Shown here in pieces: positions 34,691 to 43,662 of a DNA stretch of 53,805 nucleotides. Every line of letters begins with the position of its first letter. Within the stretch, counting starts at the first letter, position 1. This stretch comes from Caenispirillum bisanense (GTDB lineage Bacteria > Pseudomonadota > Alphaproteobacteria > Rhodospirillales > UBA2165). The stretch lies in the NCBI GenBank assembly GCA_945877815.1, contig CAMDWJ010000028.1:1-53805 (forward strand), read 5' to 3'. The notes beneath the pieces are model-generated. The model ran no database searches and had not been told where the DNA came from. It was given only the letters and a program-made list of their open reading frames with translations. The position numbers were made by a program, and so were the translations under genes.

Positions 34691-35119
34691 CTTGCTCAGC
34701 AGGTCTTCGGCCTGCGCGGCTTCCCAGCTTGGCAAGCTCACCTCCCCGCCCTTGCGGGTGCGAACACGAGGGCGTTCAACTTCGACCTTGCCGCCATGGA
34801 AGCCGACCTTGCCTTTGGTCTTGCCCCAGCGGTGCCCATCCTTGCCATCGCGATGGCCATAGCGGGGACCGCACAGACCATCAGCATCCTCTTCCATCAG
34901 GCGGGTCAAAGTGGCAATCCCCGCCGTAAGACAGAAACGCTCAAAGCTGGCACTGACTTCTTGCCAAGCATCTTCGATGATTGACGGCTGAACTACAGCG
35001 GACGATGTGGTAGATTTCTTCATGGCGTTGCTCTCCTTTGCGGATTCGACACCCCGAGCCTACTGGCTCAAGGTCAGCAACGCCTGCCTTCCTATTTCAA
35101 CATTGACCGGGACATCCCC
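34685..35119 (-). mobile_element. Truncated IS256-family element, copy A
   Basis: From the element end at about 35119 to the transposase ATG at 35023 and through about 113 codons, the minus strand encodes the N-terminus of an IS256 (Mutator) transposase: CGPRYGHRDGKDGHRWGKT, VEVERPRVRTRKGGEVSLPSW and AEDLLSKWA. The catalytic DDE part and the other end are missing. Positions 34844-35119 are repeated in inverted orientation at 45413-45688. The frame continues directly into a thermonuclease tail. Confidence 0.82.
34844..35119 (-). repeat. 276-bp inverted repeat, left copy
   Basis: This segment matches 45413-45688 on the opposite strand with three mismatches by my reading. Two of the three are synonymous in the transposase frame, and one changes Glu to Lys. 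It includes the presumed IS terminus and the start of the transposase gene. The pair flanks about 10.3 kb. Confidence 0.88.
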
Positions 35120-35219
35120 CTCGCAGAAACGAGGATACTCAGCGACGGGGAGGCAGTTGACGTTGGGGGGTAAACCGCGCTGGCGCTGAGTTAAGTCGCT
35201 ACCAATGAAGGAGCAAGAA

Positions 35220-35462
35220 ATGTCGGGCGGAATTGATGAGTATAAAGGTCGCGAGTTCGATTGGGCGGTCGATACTGTCATCGAGAATCCGAATGAAATG
35301 GGCCTCCTGGACGAAGACGAAGAGGAGGAGCCTGACGCGCCGGGGGCAACCTTTCTGGTCAACGCCGTCTGGGAATTTGTTATCGCTACGTTCAAAGAAA
35401 ACGACCTGATACCACCGAATAAAATTAAGCTGATCGCTGCGGTTAAGAATAGCCTTTCATGA
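35220..35462 (+). CDS. Small acidic protein of unknown function
   Basis: This 80-residue protein begins at the ATG at 35220, six bases after AAGGAG; an upstream ATG at 35205 would include that site in the coding sequence. The centre is strongly acidic (LLDEDEEEEPDAPG) and the C-terminal third is more hydrophobic (FLVNAVWEFVIATF). I recognise no family. It stands alone just inside the left IS end. The good ribosome-binding site is the main support. Confidence 0.5.
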   Translation: MSGGIDEYKGREFDWAVDTVIENPNEMGLLDEDEEEEPDAPGATFLVNAVWEFVIATFKENDLIPPNKIKLIAAVKNSLS

Positions 35463-35497
35463 AATAGCGGCTAGTAGTCATGGTCGCCGTCGTCTGT

Positions 35498-35557
35498 CTA
35501 GAACTGGAGGCCGGCCAGGATCAATCCAATGACGGCAGCGATAATTATTTCGGTCAT
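35498..35557 (-). CDS. 19-residue hydrophobic peptide 1
   Basis: The minus strand encodes MTEIIIAAVIGLILAGLQF followed by TAG. The peptide is one continuous membrane-length hydrophobic stretch after a single acidic residue. AGGTG precedes the ATG by about five bases, a moderate ribosome-binding site. A second peptide of the same length and layout lies at 35914-35973. It could be a small membrane protein or type I toxin-like peptide; it could also be chance. Confidence 0.3.
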   Translation of the reverse strand: MTEIIIAAVIGLILAGLQF

Positions 35558-36048
35558 GGGACACCTCGTCAATTAGGCTGCATCAGGCTTGGAAACTCCT
35601 ACCGGGGATTCTGCCTGACGTTCTGGTGGAAGCGACACCGGAGATGGCACAGAACGAAGAACAACGATATTGCTCGTATGAACTTGCTCTCATTTAGCGC
35701 CCCTTAGCTGAGCCATCATGCGGCGATCATCGTGTTATGTCCAAGCGGTTTTCTCGAAGGCCATTCGCCGCTACGCCCTTCCCAGACTCACTGGCGCGGA
35801 TTCGCCCTTCTCTGCACCCCCCAAAGACTCCGCGCGCGGCTTACGCGAATCCTGAGTCAAACACGGACCTCGCAGCGCAACGCTGAAGGGCGGCATCTCG
35901 GGAACGGGATTGGTCAGAAATTCAGGCAAGACAAAACGATAAAGAGCAACGCGCCGCCGATTATCTCGATCATTGCGCGTCTCCTCCTTCTATCAGCGTG
36001 GGGCTGGCCAAATGCTTACGGTGGAGAACGAAGAACATGGCCGGCGTC
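35558..36048. other. Island segment with little coding content
   Basis: Apart from hydrophobic peptide 2, I see no protein I can support here. Frames on the plus strand (35480-35707 and 35732-36265) lack family resemblance and ribosome-binding sites. Base composition is AT-richer and less periodic than in the core genome. It may be eroded mobile DNA. Confidence 0.35.
35914..35973 (-). CDS. 19-residue hydrophobic peptide 2
   Basis: The minus strand encodes MIEIIGGALLFIVLSCLNF then TGA. It has the same length as peptide 1, the same M-x-E-I-I start and the same L-x-F end. A strong GGAGGAG site lies about seven bases before the ATG, better than for most genes in the window. Upstream of it the island shows no other gene. 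A short membrane-inserted peptide is the best reading. Confidence 0.4.
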   Translation of the reverse strand: MIEIIGGALLFIVLSCLNF

Positions 36049-36693
36049 TCAAGGCTTCCCGCAGCCGCTCTTCGTTAAGTCTACACGCTTTGATCCGGCT
36101 GATCTGAAATCCTCAAAAACCGAGTCAAAGATGCATTCCGATACAGGTGCGAACGACGAACTGGTCCCCTTGCTTGATGCTCTGACCTCCCACGTTGAGA
36201 CAGGAGTTTCAGGGGGCGATTTCTTTATATCGATCATATACATCCGCAAGAAACGAGAATGGTAAGTAAACGAATATGGGATCACCCCAACCATCCCATA
36301 GGTTGGGGTGGCCGTATTTGTCCCACTGTAAGTCCCGTATCCAGAGCTGCCGCTGTATGTTTCACTCTGAGAGCTGGTGCCGCCGCCAGTCTGTCCATAC
36401 ATAGGTGCGGCAACACTAACGGTTTCTGACCCGGCGACCCCATAGCTGAAAAAGATTGCGTAATCAGCCTTGGCAAGAACTTGCTCTTCAACGAAGCCTT
36501 GTTGCAGAAAACGACGGCTTAACGACGCTGCCTAAGTTGCAAACTCGGCGCTACCCTTCTGCTCGTTATAGGGAACAATTATATAGGTCTTTCCGCTACC
36601 CGGTAGAGCGCCAAATTTATTTACGTCGGTTACAACACTGGCGCACCCCGAAAGACTGATCGTAACCAGGATTGTGGATACAAAACTACGCAT
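36049..36693 (-). pseudogene. Lipoprotein gene interrupted by an in-frame amber codon
   Basis: The ATG at 36693 begins a lipoprotein signal (TISLSGC lipobox, Cys at 17) and 53 codons. TAG at 36532-36534 then stops it. The same frame continues without a break as RRFLQQGFVEEQVLAKADY, then YGQTGGGTSSQSETYSGSSG and on to 36049. Both halves fit one outer-membrane lipoprotein of about 214 residues with a Gly/Ser/Tyr-rich middle. A single substitution (a Tyr codon to TAG) explains it. A sequencing error or read-through cannot be excluded. Confidence 0.65.
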
Positions 36694-36766
36694 AAGGGCC
36701 GGCGAAGATTTTCCCGAGATCCAGGACCTTCACACCGGCAAGCGCTTGAGGATTTTCCGTGTCCAT
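36686..36766 (-). pseudogene. N-terminal fragment of a family III (CaiB/BaiF) CoA-transferase
   Basis: From the ATG at 36766 the frame encodes 26 residues including LAGVKVLDLGKIFAGPYA and then a stop. This is the unmistakable start of CaiB/BaiF CoA-transferases, which normally have about 400 residues. The break at about 36690 is where the lipoprotein sequence begins. It lies 108 bases after the ABC ATPase gene on the same strand, so the original operon probably continued into an acyl-CoA-forming step that was cut off by rearrangement. Confidence 0.72.
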
Positions 36767-36874
36767 CTCAACCTATAAAAAGCATGTCATATTTTTAGTT
36801 TTATTTTTATTTTTGTAAATGGCATGAAACGCTAAAATGATGGCTAGCCATCAGAGAAATAATGGTCGGGAGTG

Positions 36875-37975
36875 TTAGGGGCGGATCGCCCAGGCCGCAC
36901 CCGGCTCTACGCCGAACGCGATGCTTTCGCCGACCGTCACAGGATGCAGAGCTGATATCTCGGCATTGAAATTGGCCGTCCCACATTCGAGTAATATTGT
37001 TCGGCGAGCACCCCGAAAAATGGTGTCAGCTACGCGCCCCTGAATGGTGATCTCTCCGTCTTTGACGGGCGTCCCGCTGTCGATCACGCGCAGATTTTCG
37101 GGACGAATCATCACGAGTATCGACTCGCCGGCCTGCGACGGCATATCCGCGCGACAACGGCCGGACCAGCCCTGCCCCGAAACATCGAGCACGAACACAT
37201 CGTCTCCAATACGTTCACAGCCACGAACGGCACCTTCGAACAAATTGGGAGAGCCGAAGAAATCCGCCACAGCGCGTGATCGCGGACGATGATAGATATC
37301 ATCGGGAGCGCCCACTTGCAGGATATGCCCGGCATGCATCACGACGACCCTGTCGGACAATGCCATCGCCTCCGCCTGATCGTGGGTAACATAGAGACTG
37401 GTAATGCCAAGCCGCTTCTGCAAAGCGCGGAATTCATCGCCCATTTGCGTGCGCAAACGCGCATCCAGATTGCTCAACGGTTCGTCCAGCAAGAGAACCT
37501 CAGGCTCGAACACCAATGCCCTCGCGATGGCAACGCGCTGCTGCTGTCCGCCTGACAAGGCCGGAGCAGGCCGCTGCGCGAATTGCTCCATCTCGACGAG
37601 TTTTAAGGTTTTCGTCACGCGATCTTTGATCTCAACCGCGGATTTCCGGCGAATACGAAGCGGGTAAGCGACATTGTCGAACACAGTCATATGCGGCCAG
37701 ATTGCGTACGACTGGAATACCATGCCAAGCTGCCGACGTTCCGGCGCCAGGAAATAATTCTTCGAGGCATCGCTGACGACTTGGTCGTGAATACTGACCA
37801 ACCCACCCGTATTACGCTCGAGTCCGGCAATCATGCGCAATGTCGTCGTCTTCCCGCACCCTGAATGACCGAGGAGCGTGACAAACTCGCCCTCTTCAAC
37901 GGTCAGATCGATGTTATCCACGGCTATAAAAGTGCCAAATTCACGACTTACTTTTTCCAGCGTTATAGCGGGCAT
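36875..37975 (-). CDS. ABC importer ATPase (FbpC/PotA-like)
   Basis: This 366-residue ATPase powers a periplasmic-binding-protein-dependent importer. It has Walker A GHSGCGKTT (about 36-44), the Q-loop VFQSYAIWPHM, signature LSGGQQQR, Walker B EVLLLDEP, the switch VTHDQAEA and a C-terminal TOBE domain. It follows its permease gene by 25 bases; the permease and binding protein lie upstream. FbpC-type ATPases serve iron, polyamine or organic acid uptake. The catabolic neighbours favour an organic substrate. Confidence 0.93.
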   Translation of the reverse strand: MPAITLEKVSREFGTFIAVDNIDLTVEEGEFVTLLGHSGCGKTTTLRMIAGLERNTGGLVSIHDQVVSDASKNYFLAPERRQLGMVFQSYAIWPHMTVFDNVAYPLRIRRKSAVEIKDRVTKTLKLVEMEQFAQRPAPALSGGQQQRVAIARALVFEPEVLLLDEPLSNLDARLRTQMGDEFRALQKRLGITSLYVTHDQAEAMALSDRVVVMHAGHILQVGAPDDIYHRPRSRAVADFFGSPNLFEGAVRGCERIGDDVFVLDVSGQGWSGRCRADMPSQAGESILVMIRPENLRVIDSGTPVKDGEITIQGRVADTIFRGARRTILLECGTANFNAEISALHPVTVGESIAFGVEPGAAWAIRP

Positions 37976-38000
37976 GCGGCAAGAAACTCCGGAAATTAGA

Positions 38001-39761
38001 TCAGAGAGTGGTTATATGGTGCTTCAGAAGCCGCAGCTGAACCCAGCGGAAGACGATGACCAATAGCATCATGAAGAGCGCGATGACACTGACCTGTTCG
38101 GCCAAACCGTTCAGCCAAAGCTTCATCACAATGACGGATAGAACCTCGGACCCGACCGAATAAAGCATGACCGATGCAGACAACTCGCGCAAAATTCCAA
38201 AGAACGTCAGCACCCAACCAACAACGAACGACGGCCAGGCTAGCGCTATGAGAATACGCCACAACGTCTGGAAGAACGTGGCGCCGTGCACACGCGAACA
38301 TTCTTCTAGATCTAAGGATAGCTGCGCATAAGAGCCAACCATGACACGTACGGCGATTGGTGTCCCCAGTGCTATATACGCGAGGAACAAGGCCCAGATC
38401 GTCCCGTAGATAGGGATGGATTTTGGTAGGATCGCAAATGCCCATAGAAATCCGATGCCGAGCACCATGCCAGGCATCATCCATGGCAGCCACGCCATCG
38501 TATCGATCAACGTACGACCGCGCCATCGGGTTCGTACCGAGATATAAGCAACGATGGCGCCTAAAAACATCGTGACTGTCGAGCCCAGAACGCCGAGCAC
38601 CATGGTATTGCAAAATCCGCGCCAAAACTCTGGGTTTGTGCCGACTTTTACGTAGTTCGCCAGCGTGAGCATGCTGGGGTCGTAAAAACCGAAAAACCGG
38701 AAAAAAGAACCGACCGCCAATTGCCCAATGGGCAGTACGACAGTGACCACAAAAAACAACACGCAAATTCCAAACGTAACCCAACGCCACGGCCCCAATT
38801 TGGTTACGTTCGGTGAGTAGCCTTTACCAGTGACTGTGACGAAGCTGCGACCACGCAGCATCCGCCACTGCACAAGAACCATAAGGAACATTAAAACCAA
38901 TATCGCAACGCTAATCGCAGTCGCGTACTGATAGTCGGGCTGAGGCCCGCTACGATAGTTGATGGCATTGAAGATTTCTGTGGTCACCACCGTAATGCCG
39001 GCTGGCGAGCCAAAAAACAATGGGGACTCGAAGCTCTCGATGCCGCGAATAAAGCTTAAGATGAACGCATTCGTCAGCGCGGGAAGCATCAGCAATAGCG
39101 TAATACTGCGGAATGTACGCCAGCGCGACGCGCCGCACATACGACTGGAATCCTCGAGCGCCGGATCCATTGCCCGGAATACATCGACGATGAATAGAAA
39201 TAAGAAGGGCGTCGAATGTTGCATCAAGTGCCAAATGATGCCGCCGTACGAGAACACATTGATCAGAGGTTCTGTCCCCCCGGTCATGGCCATATAAGCC
39301 TGATTGATAAGACCGACCTTCGGATTACCGAGCATGCCCCAGGCCATCGCCGTCAAGATCGATGGCACGAAGAACGGCAGCGTGATGAGAACTTCGAGTT
39401 GGCCGCGAAACGGCGTGTCGGTTCGCGCAATAATCCAAGAAAACAAGACGGCCAAAGCGAGCGAAGGAATCGTTTTGGCAAACGATATCCCCAACGTATT
39501 GAGAAGGGCGATCAGATTGTGCGTGCTTAAAAGCTCGCGATATCCGTTGAGATTGAACTCGCCCGCCATTCCCGGTGGGGTCGAATGAAGACTCCCGTAG
39601 ATCAGCATCGCCAGCGGATAGAGCGTCAAGAAACCCAAAAACAGAATAAGCAGAATCATGCCGATATTGCGCGGCGTGAACCCCCAAGATTTGAGGCGCC
39701 GATATCGATCTTCATAACGGCCCTCGCGGATATCCCCCGCTATTGCATTGACGGTCGTCAT
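38001..39761 (-). CDS. ABC importer permease, two-module fused (FbpB-like)
   Basis: This 586-residue membrane protein contains two copies of the binding-protein-dependent permease module, about 12 transmembrane segments in all. Each half carries an EAA-type loop (ALEDSSRMCGASRWRTFRSI and DLEECSRVHGATFFQTLWRI). Fused permeases of this type are typical of ferric-iron and related importers. It lies between the binding protein (31 bases) and the ATPase. Confidence 0.93.
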   Translation of the reverse strand: MTTVNAIAGDIREGRYEDRYRRLKSWGFTPRNIGMILLILFLGFLTLYPLAMLIYGSLHSTPPGMAGEFNLNGYRELLSTHNLIALLNTLGISFAKTIPSLALAVLFSWIIARTDTPFRGQLEVLITLPFFVPSILTAMAWGMLGNPKVGLINQAYMAMTGGTEPLINVFSYGGIIWHLMQHSTPFLFLFIVDVFRAMDPALEDSSRMCGASRWRTFRSITLLLMLPALTNAFILSFIRGIESFESPLFFGSPAGITVVTTEIFNAINYRSGPQPDYQYATAISVAILVLMFLMVLVQWRMLRGRSFVTVTGKGYSPNVTKLGPWRWVTFGICVLFFVVTVVLPIGQLAVGSFFRFFGFYDPSMLTLANYVKVGTNPEFWRGFCNTMVLGVLGSTVTMFLGAIVAYISVRTRWRGRTLIDTMAWLPWMMPGMVLGIGFLWAFAILPKSIPIYGTIWALFLAYIALGTPIAVRVMVGSYAQLSLDLEECSRVHGATFFQTLWRILIALAWPSFVVGWVLTFFGILRELSASVMLYSVGSEVLSVIVMKLWLNGLAEQVSVIALFMMLLVIVFRWVQLRLLKHHITTL

Positions 39762-39792
39762 CTGAATTACCTAGATGCTTTCCTGTTGGCGC

Positions 39793-40800
39793 TCATCTCC
39801 CGTAGATCTCTTTAGCGAGTTTCAAACGTTCCGCCTGGCCTTCGAGATTCTGCCGACCGAGAAGCGGCGCATTCACCAAATGACGGAGATTGGCCGGGAC
39901 CTTATCCCCAAGATCGCCGGTCGAAACGGGGAAGCCTGCCTTCGCTAAGACCAATTGAGCCTCGGGCTCCAACACAAAGTTGATATAGACGCGGGCGGCA
40001 TTGGGGCGAGGTGCGTTCTTGATCATCGCGCCGGAGAACGACGTATAAGGTAGTCCCTCCTTCGGGACGACGCCCCTTATCGGCAATCCTTCGAGGCGGC
40101 CCACATCGGACATGGCCGTCTGGATGTACATGGCAAATTCGCCCATGGCGACGCGGCGAGGGTTTTCCCGCACGGTGCGGCTGAACTGGAGGTTCTGCGT
40201 TGCTAGCTTCCTATGGAAGTCTTCGCCGAACTTCTCCAAAGTTACAGAGAACCATGTATGACCCGTACCCGACGATGACATTTCGTCGCTGATGATCTTC
40301 CCTTTCCATTTTGGATCGAGGATATCAGCCCAGGTTTTCGGTTCCTGTCCAGGCGGCACGAGCTTGGAATTGACGGTAATGCCATATGCATTGACGAACA
40401 GCGGCACCTCTTCGACGAAGGTCTTTTCGAGAATCACTTTAGACATGTTCGGGAGTGTGCCCGGAACCTGAAAGGCATTGGCCTGACTCAAGCCCGTATT
40501 GGCGGTCGCGCCGTTCACAGTGACGTCACCGATCGCGTGCCCCGTGGCGACTTCCGTTCGCACACGCTCGGCGATCTCGGAACCGCGGCCTTCTAGCATC
40601 TTGACGGTGATGCCGTAACGCTTTTGAAACAGCGCGTTAATCTCCTTGAATTCGTCCCCACCGCCAAAACCATTGTAAACGGTAAGTTCTCGTTCCTTTT
40701 TCGCCGTGGCGACAATGTCGTCCCAATTCTGAGCACTAACTGCCATTGAATAGATAGCGACCAAAAGAGCCGCGGTGACGAATGAAATCAGGCGCGTCAT
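39793..40800 (-). CDS. Periplasmic substrate-binding protein (Fbp-like)
   Basis: This 335-residue protein has a signal peptide ending at about residue 23 (SMAVSAQN) and the type 2 binding-protein fold used by ferric and organic-anion importers. Typical segments are LTVYNGFGGGDEF, the hinge VEEVPLFVNAYGITVNSK, and DILDPKWKGKIISDE. It lacks a recognisable Tyr-Tyr iron site, and its neighbours are catabolic, so an organic substrate is more likely than iron. That choice is inference. Confidence 0.88.
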   Translation of the reverse strand: MTRLISFVTAALLVAIYSMAVSAQNWDDIVATAKKERELTVYNGFGGGDEFKEINALFQKRYGITVKMLEGRGSEIAERVRTEVATGHAIGDVTVNGATANTGLSQANAFQVPGTLPNMSKVILEKTFVEEVPLFVNAYGITVNSKLVPPGQEPKTWADILDPKWKGKIISDEMSSSGTGHTWFSVTLEKFGEDFHRKLATQNLQFSRTVRENPRRVAMGEFAMYIQTAMSDVGRLEGLPIRGVVPKEGLPYTSFSGAMIKNAPRPNAARVYINFVLEPEAQLVLAKAGFPVSTGDLGDKVPANLRHLVNAPLLGRQNLEGQAERLKLAKEIYGR

Positions 40801-40817
40801 GTTAACCTCCCTTTTTA

Positions 40818-42002
40818 TTACCTATGAATCTTCTCGAGGTAGGCGACAGTAGTTTCGGGCGTGGAGAGCAAGACCTCACGTTTCTCGCTAGAAGACCTCA
40901 ACATTGCATTGGCAATATTCAACGTATCCCGACCCCACCGGCCATCGGGAAATACCGGACGTTTCGCGCCGATCGCATCGCGAAGTTCAATCAATTCCGC
41001 CGCACAGCGACTATCCACGGGAAACGACAATTCCTCACAGCCATTGGCATCGTAGACCAGCAATCCCGTTTCGGACTGCCGTATAACACCGCGATCACCG
41101 CTTACCACGGTCAGTCCATAGAAGGGTTGTGCGTAGGACACAGCATTATCGCGCGATTGCGCCGACACAGCAGTTTGCATCTGGTATTTTTCCTTATCAG
41201 ACATCGGGCTGGTCCGGCGCGGACGCACCTTGCGGGTAACATTCAGTGAGCGTCGCTGACCGCTTTCGCCAACACCATAAGTCAGCTCGGCGCCATCGAA
41301 ATATCCGTAGCCGTTCAGACTCATTGTACCGGCAACGCCGTTCTCGAACGCCAGGAGTGCGGAAAAATGGCCTTCGGTGGCAAAATTCTGATCACGACGA
41401 CCCGTAACCGCCCGCACGGAGCTTACGGGAAGCCCGACGATAAAGCGTTGGATATCGACCGCGTGGGGAGCTTGGCGGAACAAGATGCCGCCGCCAAGTT
41501 CGGTGCGTAGTTCGTCAGCGAGTCGCGGCCGCTGCAGCCAGTCGGTAAAAACCATCGTGTTGATTTGAAACACCGCACCAATACGCCCACTATCGACAAT
41601 CCGACGGATGGCCCGAATCGGCGCTTCTAATATTTTTGAGACCATCAGGATTTGAGTGCGAGCAACATCGGCGGCAGCGATCATCTCATCGCACTCCGCG
41701 AGCGTCGTGGCCATCGGCTTCTCGCAGATGACGTGCTTGCCTGCGCGGGCGGCCGCGATCACATGATCGCGGTGATGTGGATTCGGTGTCGCAACCCAAA
41801 CCGCATCGATATCACGACTGGCACAAAGCGCTTCAGCCGTTTCATAAGCAGGGAGATGAAAGCGCGCAGTAAATGCTTCGCGCGCTGCGGCACGCATATC
41901 GGCGGCTCCGGCCAGGTCAACGCCATCGACCAGCGCAAATACATCGAGGATCTTTCCCGATACCCGGCCGAGGCCAATCACACCAACGCGAAGCGAAGAC
42001 AC
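40818..42002 (-). CDS. Gfo/Idh/MocA-family dehydrogenase (Pht4-like)
   Basis: This 394-residue NAD(P)-dependent oxidoreductase has the Rossmann motif VGVIGLGRVSGK at the start and the family signature CEKPMATT (E94-K95-P96), followed by GGGILFRQAPHAVDIQRF, where the catalytic His lies. The GTG at 42002 has GGGAG upstream; a longer start at 42062 adds an atypical basic tail. Phthalate cis-dihydrodiol dehydrogenase belongs to this family, and with the adjacent Rieske oxygenase it suggests oxidation of a ring cis-diol. Confidence 0.85.
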   Translation of the reverse strand: MSSLRVGVIGLGRVSGKILDVFALVDGVDLAGAADMRAAAREAFTARFHLPAYETAEALCASRDIDAVWVATPNPHHRDHVIAAARAGKHVICEKPMATTLAECDEMIAAADVARTQILMVSKILEAPIRAIRRIVDSGRIGAVFQINTMVFTDWLQRPRLADELRTELGGGILFRQAPHAVDIQRFIVGLPVSSVRAVTGRRDQNFATEGHFSALLAFENGVAGTMSLNGYGYFDGAELTYGVGESGQRRSLNVTRKVRPRRTSPMSDKEKYQMQTAVSAQSRDNAVSYAQPFYGLTVVSGDRGVIRQSETGLLVYDANGCEELSFPVDSRCAAELIELRDAIGAKRPVFPDGRWGRDTLNIANAMLRSSSEKREVLLSTPETTVAYLEKIHR

Positions 42003-42129
42003 TGTCCGTTTTCTCCCAGCTCGGTCCCGGTTTCGCCAAGACCCGGAGCGACTATTCGCCAATCAACAGGCGAACAGCGACCAAACCCTGCTCGATACCA
42101 ATGTTTTTATTGTTAGTGACCCGGATCGA

Positions 42130-43407
42130 TCACTCGGCTGCGGATTTAATCATATCGCCACCTTCCGGAAGAGCGTTGGCGAAAACCTCGACCAACTCTT
42201 CATAGATCGGCGAAAAAGCTACTGCGTTGCGACCCGTGACCTTACGGAAGCCGTCAGCATGCATGTTTTTTCCGCGTTCGATCGGAAGCTCGATGTTTTT
42301 GGCCGCCGGATCGCGGATAACGCCCAGCGGATCCTTGCCGCTTTCCATACGTTCGAGTTCACGCAGAAGAATCCTGCGATAGAGCGCTATACCCTTATCG
42401 CTGGCGCCCAGGCACTCTTTGGTACGATCGGCGATACGGCCCTGCGTGACCCACGCCATGATGTCCTGCGCATCCGTGAAATTGAAATTGTATTCGCCGT
42501 CTTCGTTTTTGACCTTCACGTCGTAGACGGGGATTTTCTCCAGAAGATGCGCCGGAACCACGGTGCCTACCGGCGGCACATAGACGCTGTACCAAAGGTG
42601 CAGGGTATTTTCGTTATCGATCGGCACGCGAATTTGCATAGATCGCTGCTGCCAGCCGCCCTTATTGCCCGTCATAAGCATGTTGGGGAACACCACGGGA
42701 TGCCCGACAGTCCAATCCTGTGCATCTTCAGACTGACCGACATAAAGCCTGCGTTTGACGAAACCATAATTGGTTTCATCGAAGGCGATACGCTCATGTT
42801 TCCGAGTATGAGCCGTCTTCCATCCTTCGTTCTCGCGCAGGAATTCAACCATCGCGCCATGCAGCCACTCGGTGTGGACGGGATCGGCGGAATTTTCCAT
42901 GCACTGCAGCCAATTGCACGGAATCACCGTTTTGCCGACGGCGCGAATTCCGTTCGACATTGTAAATGGATCGTATTCGGGCAGTTCCGGGGCTGGCAGC
43001 GGGCCAAAATAAGCAAAGAGCAGGCCGCCAAGTTCTTTTACGGGATAAGCCGCGACCGCTTTTTTGCCCTTCAGGGCGGTTTGCCCCGTTTCGAACGGCT
43101 GGTCGATGCACACGCCTTCATGATTAATCATCCAACCGTGATACGAGCACCGGATGCCGTGTTCAGTTGGAATACCATTGGCGAACGAGGCACGACGGTG
43201 CGGACAAGACTCTCCAATTAGCCCGAGCTTTCCCGTGCGGTCTTTGAACAACACGAGATCTTCGCCGAGGACGCGGACGCGAAGAGTCCACCGGTTGGCC
43301 ATCTCCTCCCTGCCGGCAATTGGATGCCAATAGCGCCGCATTAAGGCGCCCATCCGGGATTCAGGACCGATTTCCGTGAGAAGACGATTTTGCTCGGCGG
43401 TAATCAT
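42130..43407 (-). CDS. Rieske non-haem iron oxygenase, large subunit (second copy)
   Basis: This 425-residue oxygenase has Rieske ligands C68, H70, C87 and H90 (CPHRR and CSYHGW) and the mononuclear iron site D175, H178, H183 in DPVHTEWLH, with N165 nearby. It is related to the oxygenase at 28.2 kb but clearly divergent (long C-terminal part). The ATG at 43407 follows GGAGGA. It is the first gene of the operon oxygenase-dehydrogenase-ABC importer-CoA-transferase fragment. A perfect inverted repeat lies about 90 bases upstream. Confidence 0.9.
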   Translation of the reverse strand: MITAEQNRLLTEIGPESRMGALMRRYWHPIAGREEMANRWTLRVRVLGEDLVLFKDRTGKLGLIGESCPHRRASFANGIPTEHGIRCSYHGWMINHEGVCIDQPFETGQTALKGKKAVAAYPVKELGGLLFAYFGPLPAPELPEYDPFTMSNGIRAVGKTVIPCNWLQCMENSADPVHTEWLHGAMVEFLRENEGWKTAHTRKHERIAFDETNYGFVKRRLYVGQSEDAQDWTVGHPVVFPNMLMTGNKGGWQQRSMQIRVPIDNENTLHLWYSVYVPPVGTVVPAHLLEKIPVYDVKVKNEDGEYNFNFTDAQDIMAWVTQGRIADRTKECLGASDKGIALYRRILLRELERMESGKDPLGVIRDPAAKNIELPIERGKNMHADGFRKVTGRNAVAFSPIYEELVEVFANALPEGGDMIKSAAE

Positions 43408-43496
43408 AATTCCTCCAGGCCTCAATAATTTTACGCAGATTTCACGCGTACGAGAGGCATACAGACAGGTCGGATCACGAGCCTATCATGACAAGT

Positions 43497-43524
43497 TTGA
43501 TAATAGGAGGGGAAATATTATCAA
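43497..43524. promoter_or_regulatory. Inverted repeat upstream of the Rieske/ABC operon
   Basis: TTGATAATA (43497-43505) and TATTATCAA (43516-43524) are perfect complements separated by ten bases. The site lies about 90 bases before the Rieske start codon in an AT-rich region, the right place for an operator of a dimeric regulator. No regulator gene remains next to it, possibly because the adjacent DNA was replaced. Confidence 0.5.
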
Positions 43525-43662
43525 GAGATCGGCTAGGATTAGCGCTTAAGAATGCCGAAAATACGTTGGGCTCAGCACGCCATTGTCCGTCGTCAGAACA
43601 TTTGGCGCAGGCCGTAGTTATGATTAGCGGAGTACGAGCCTCGTCTTGGGTTGATGTTATGC

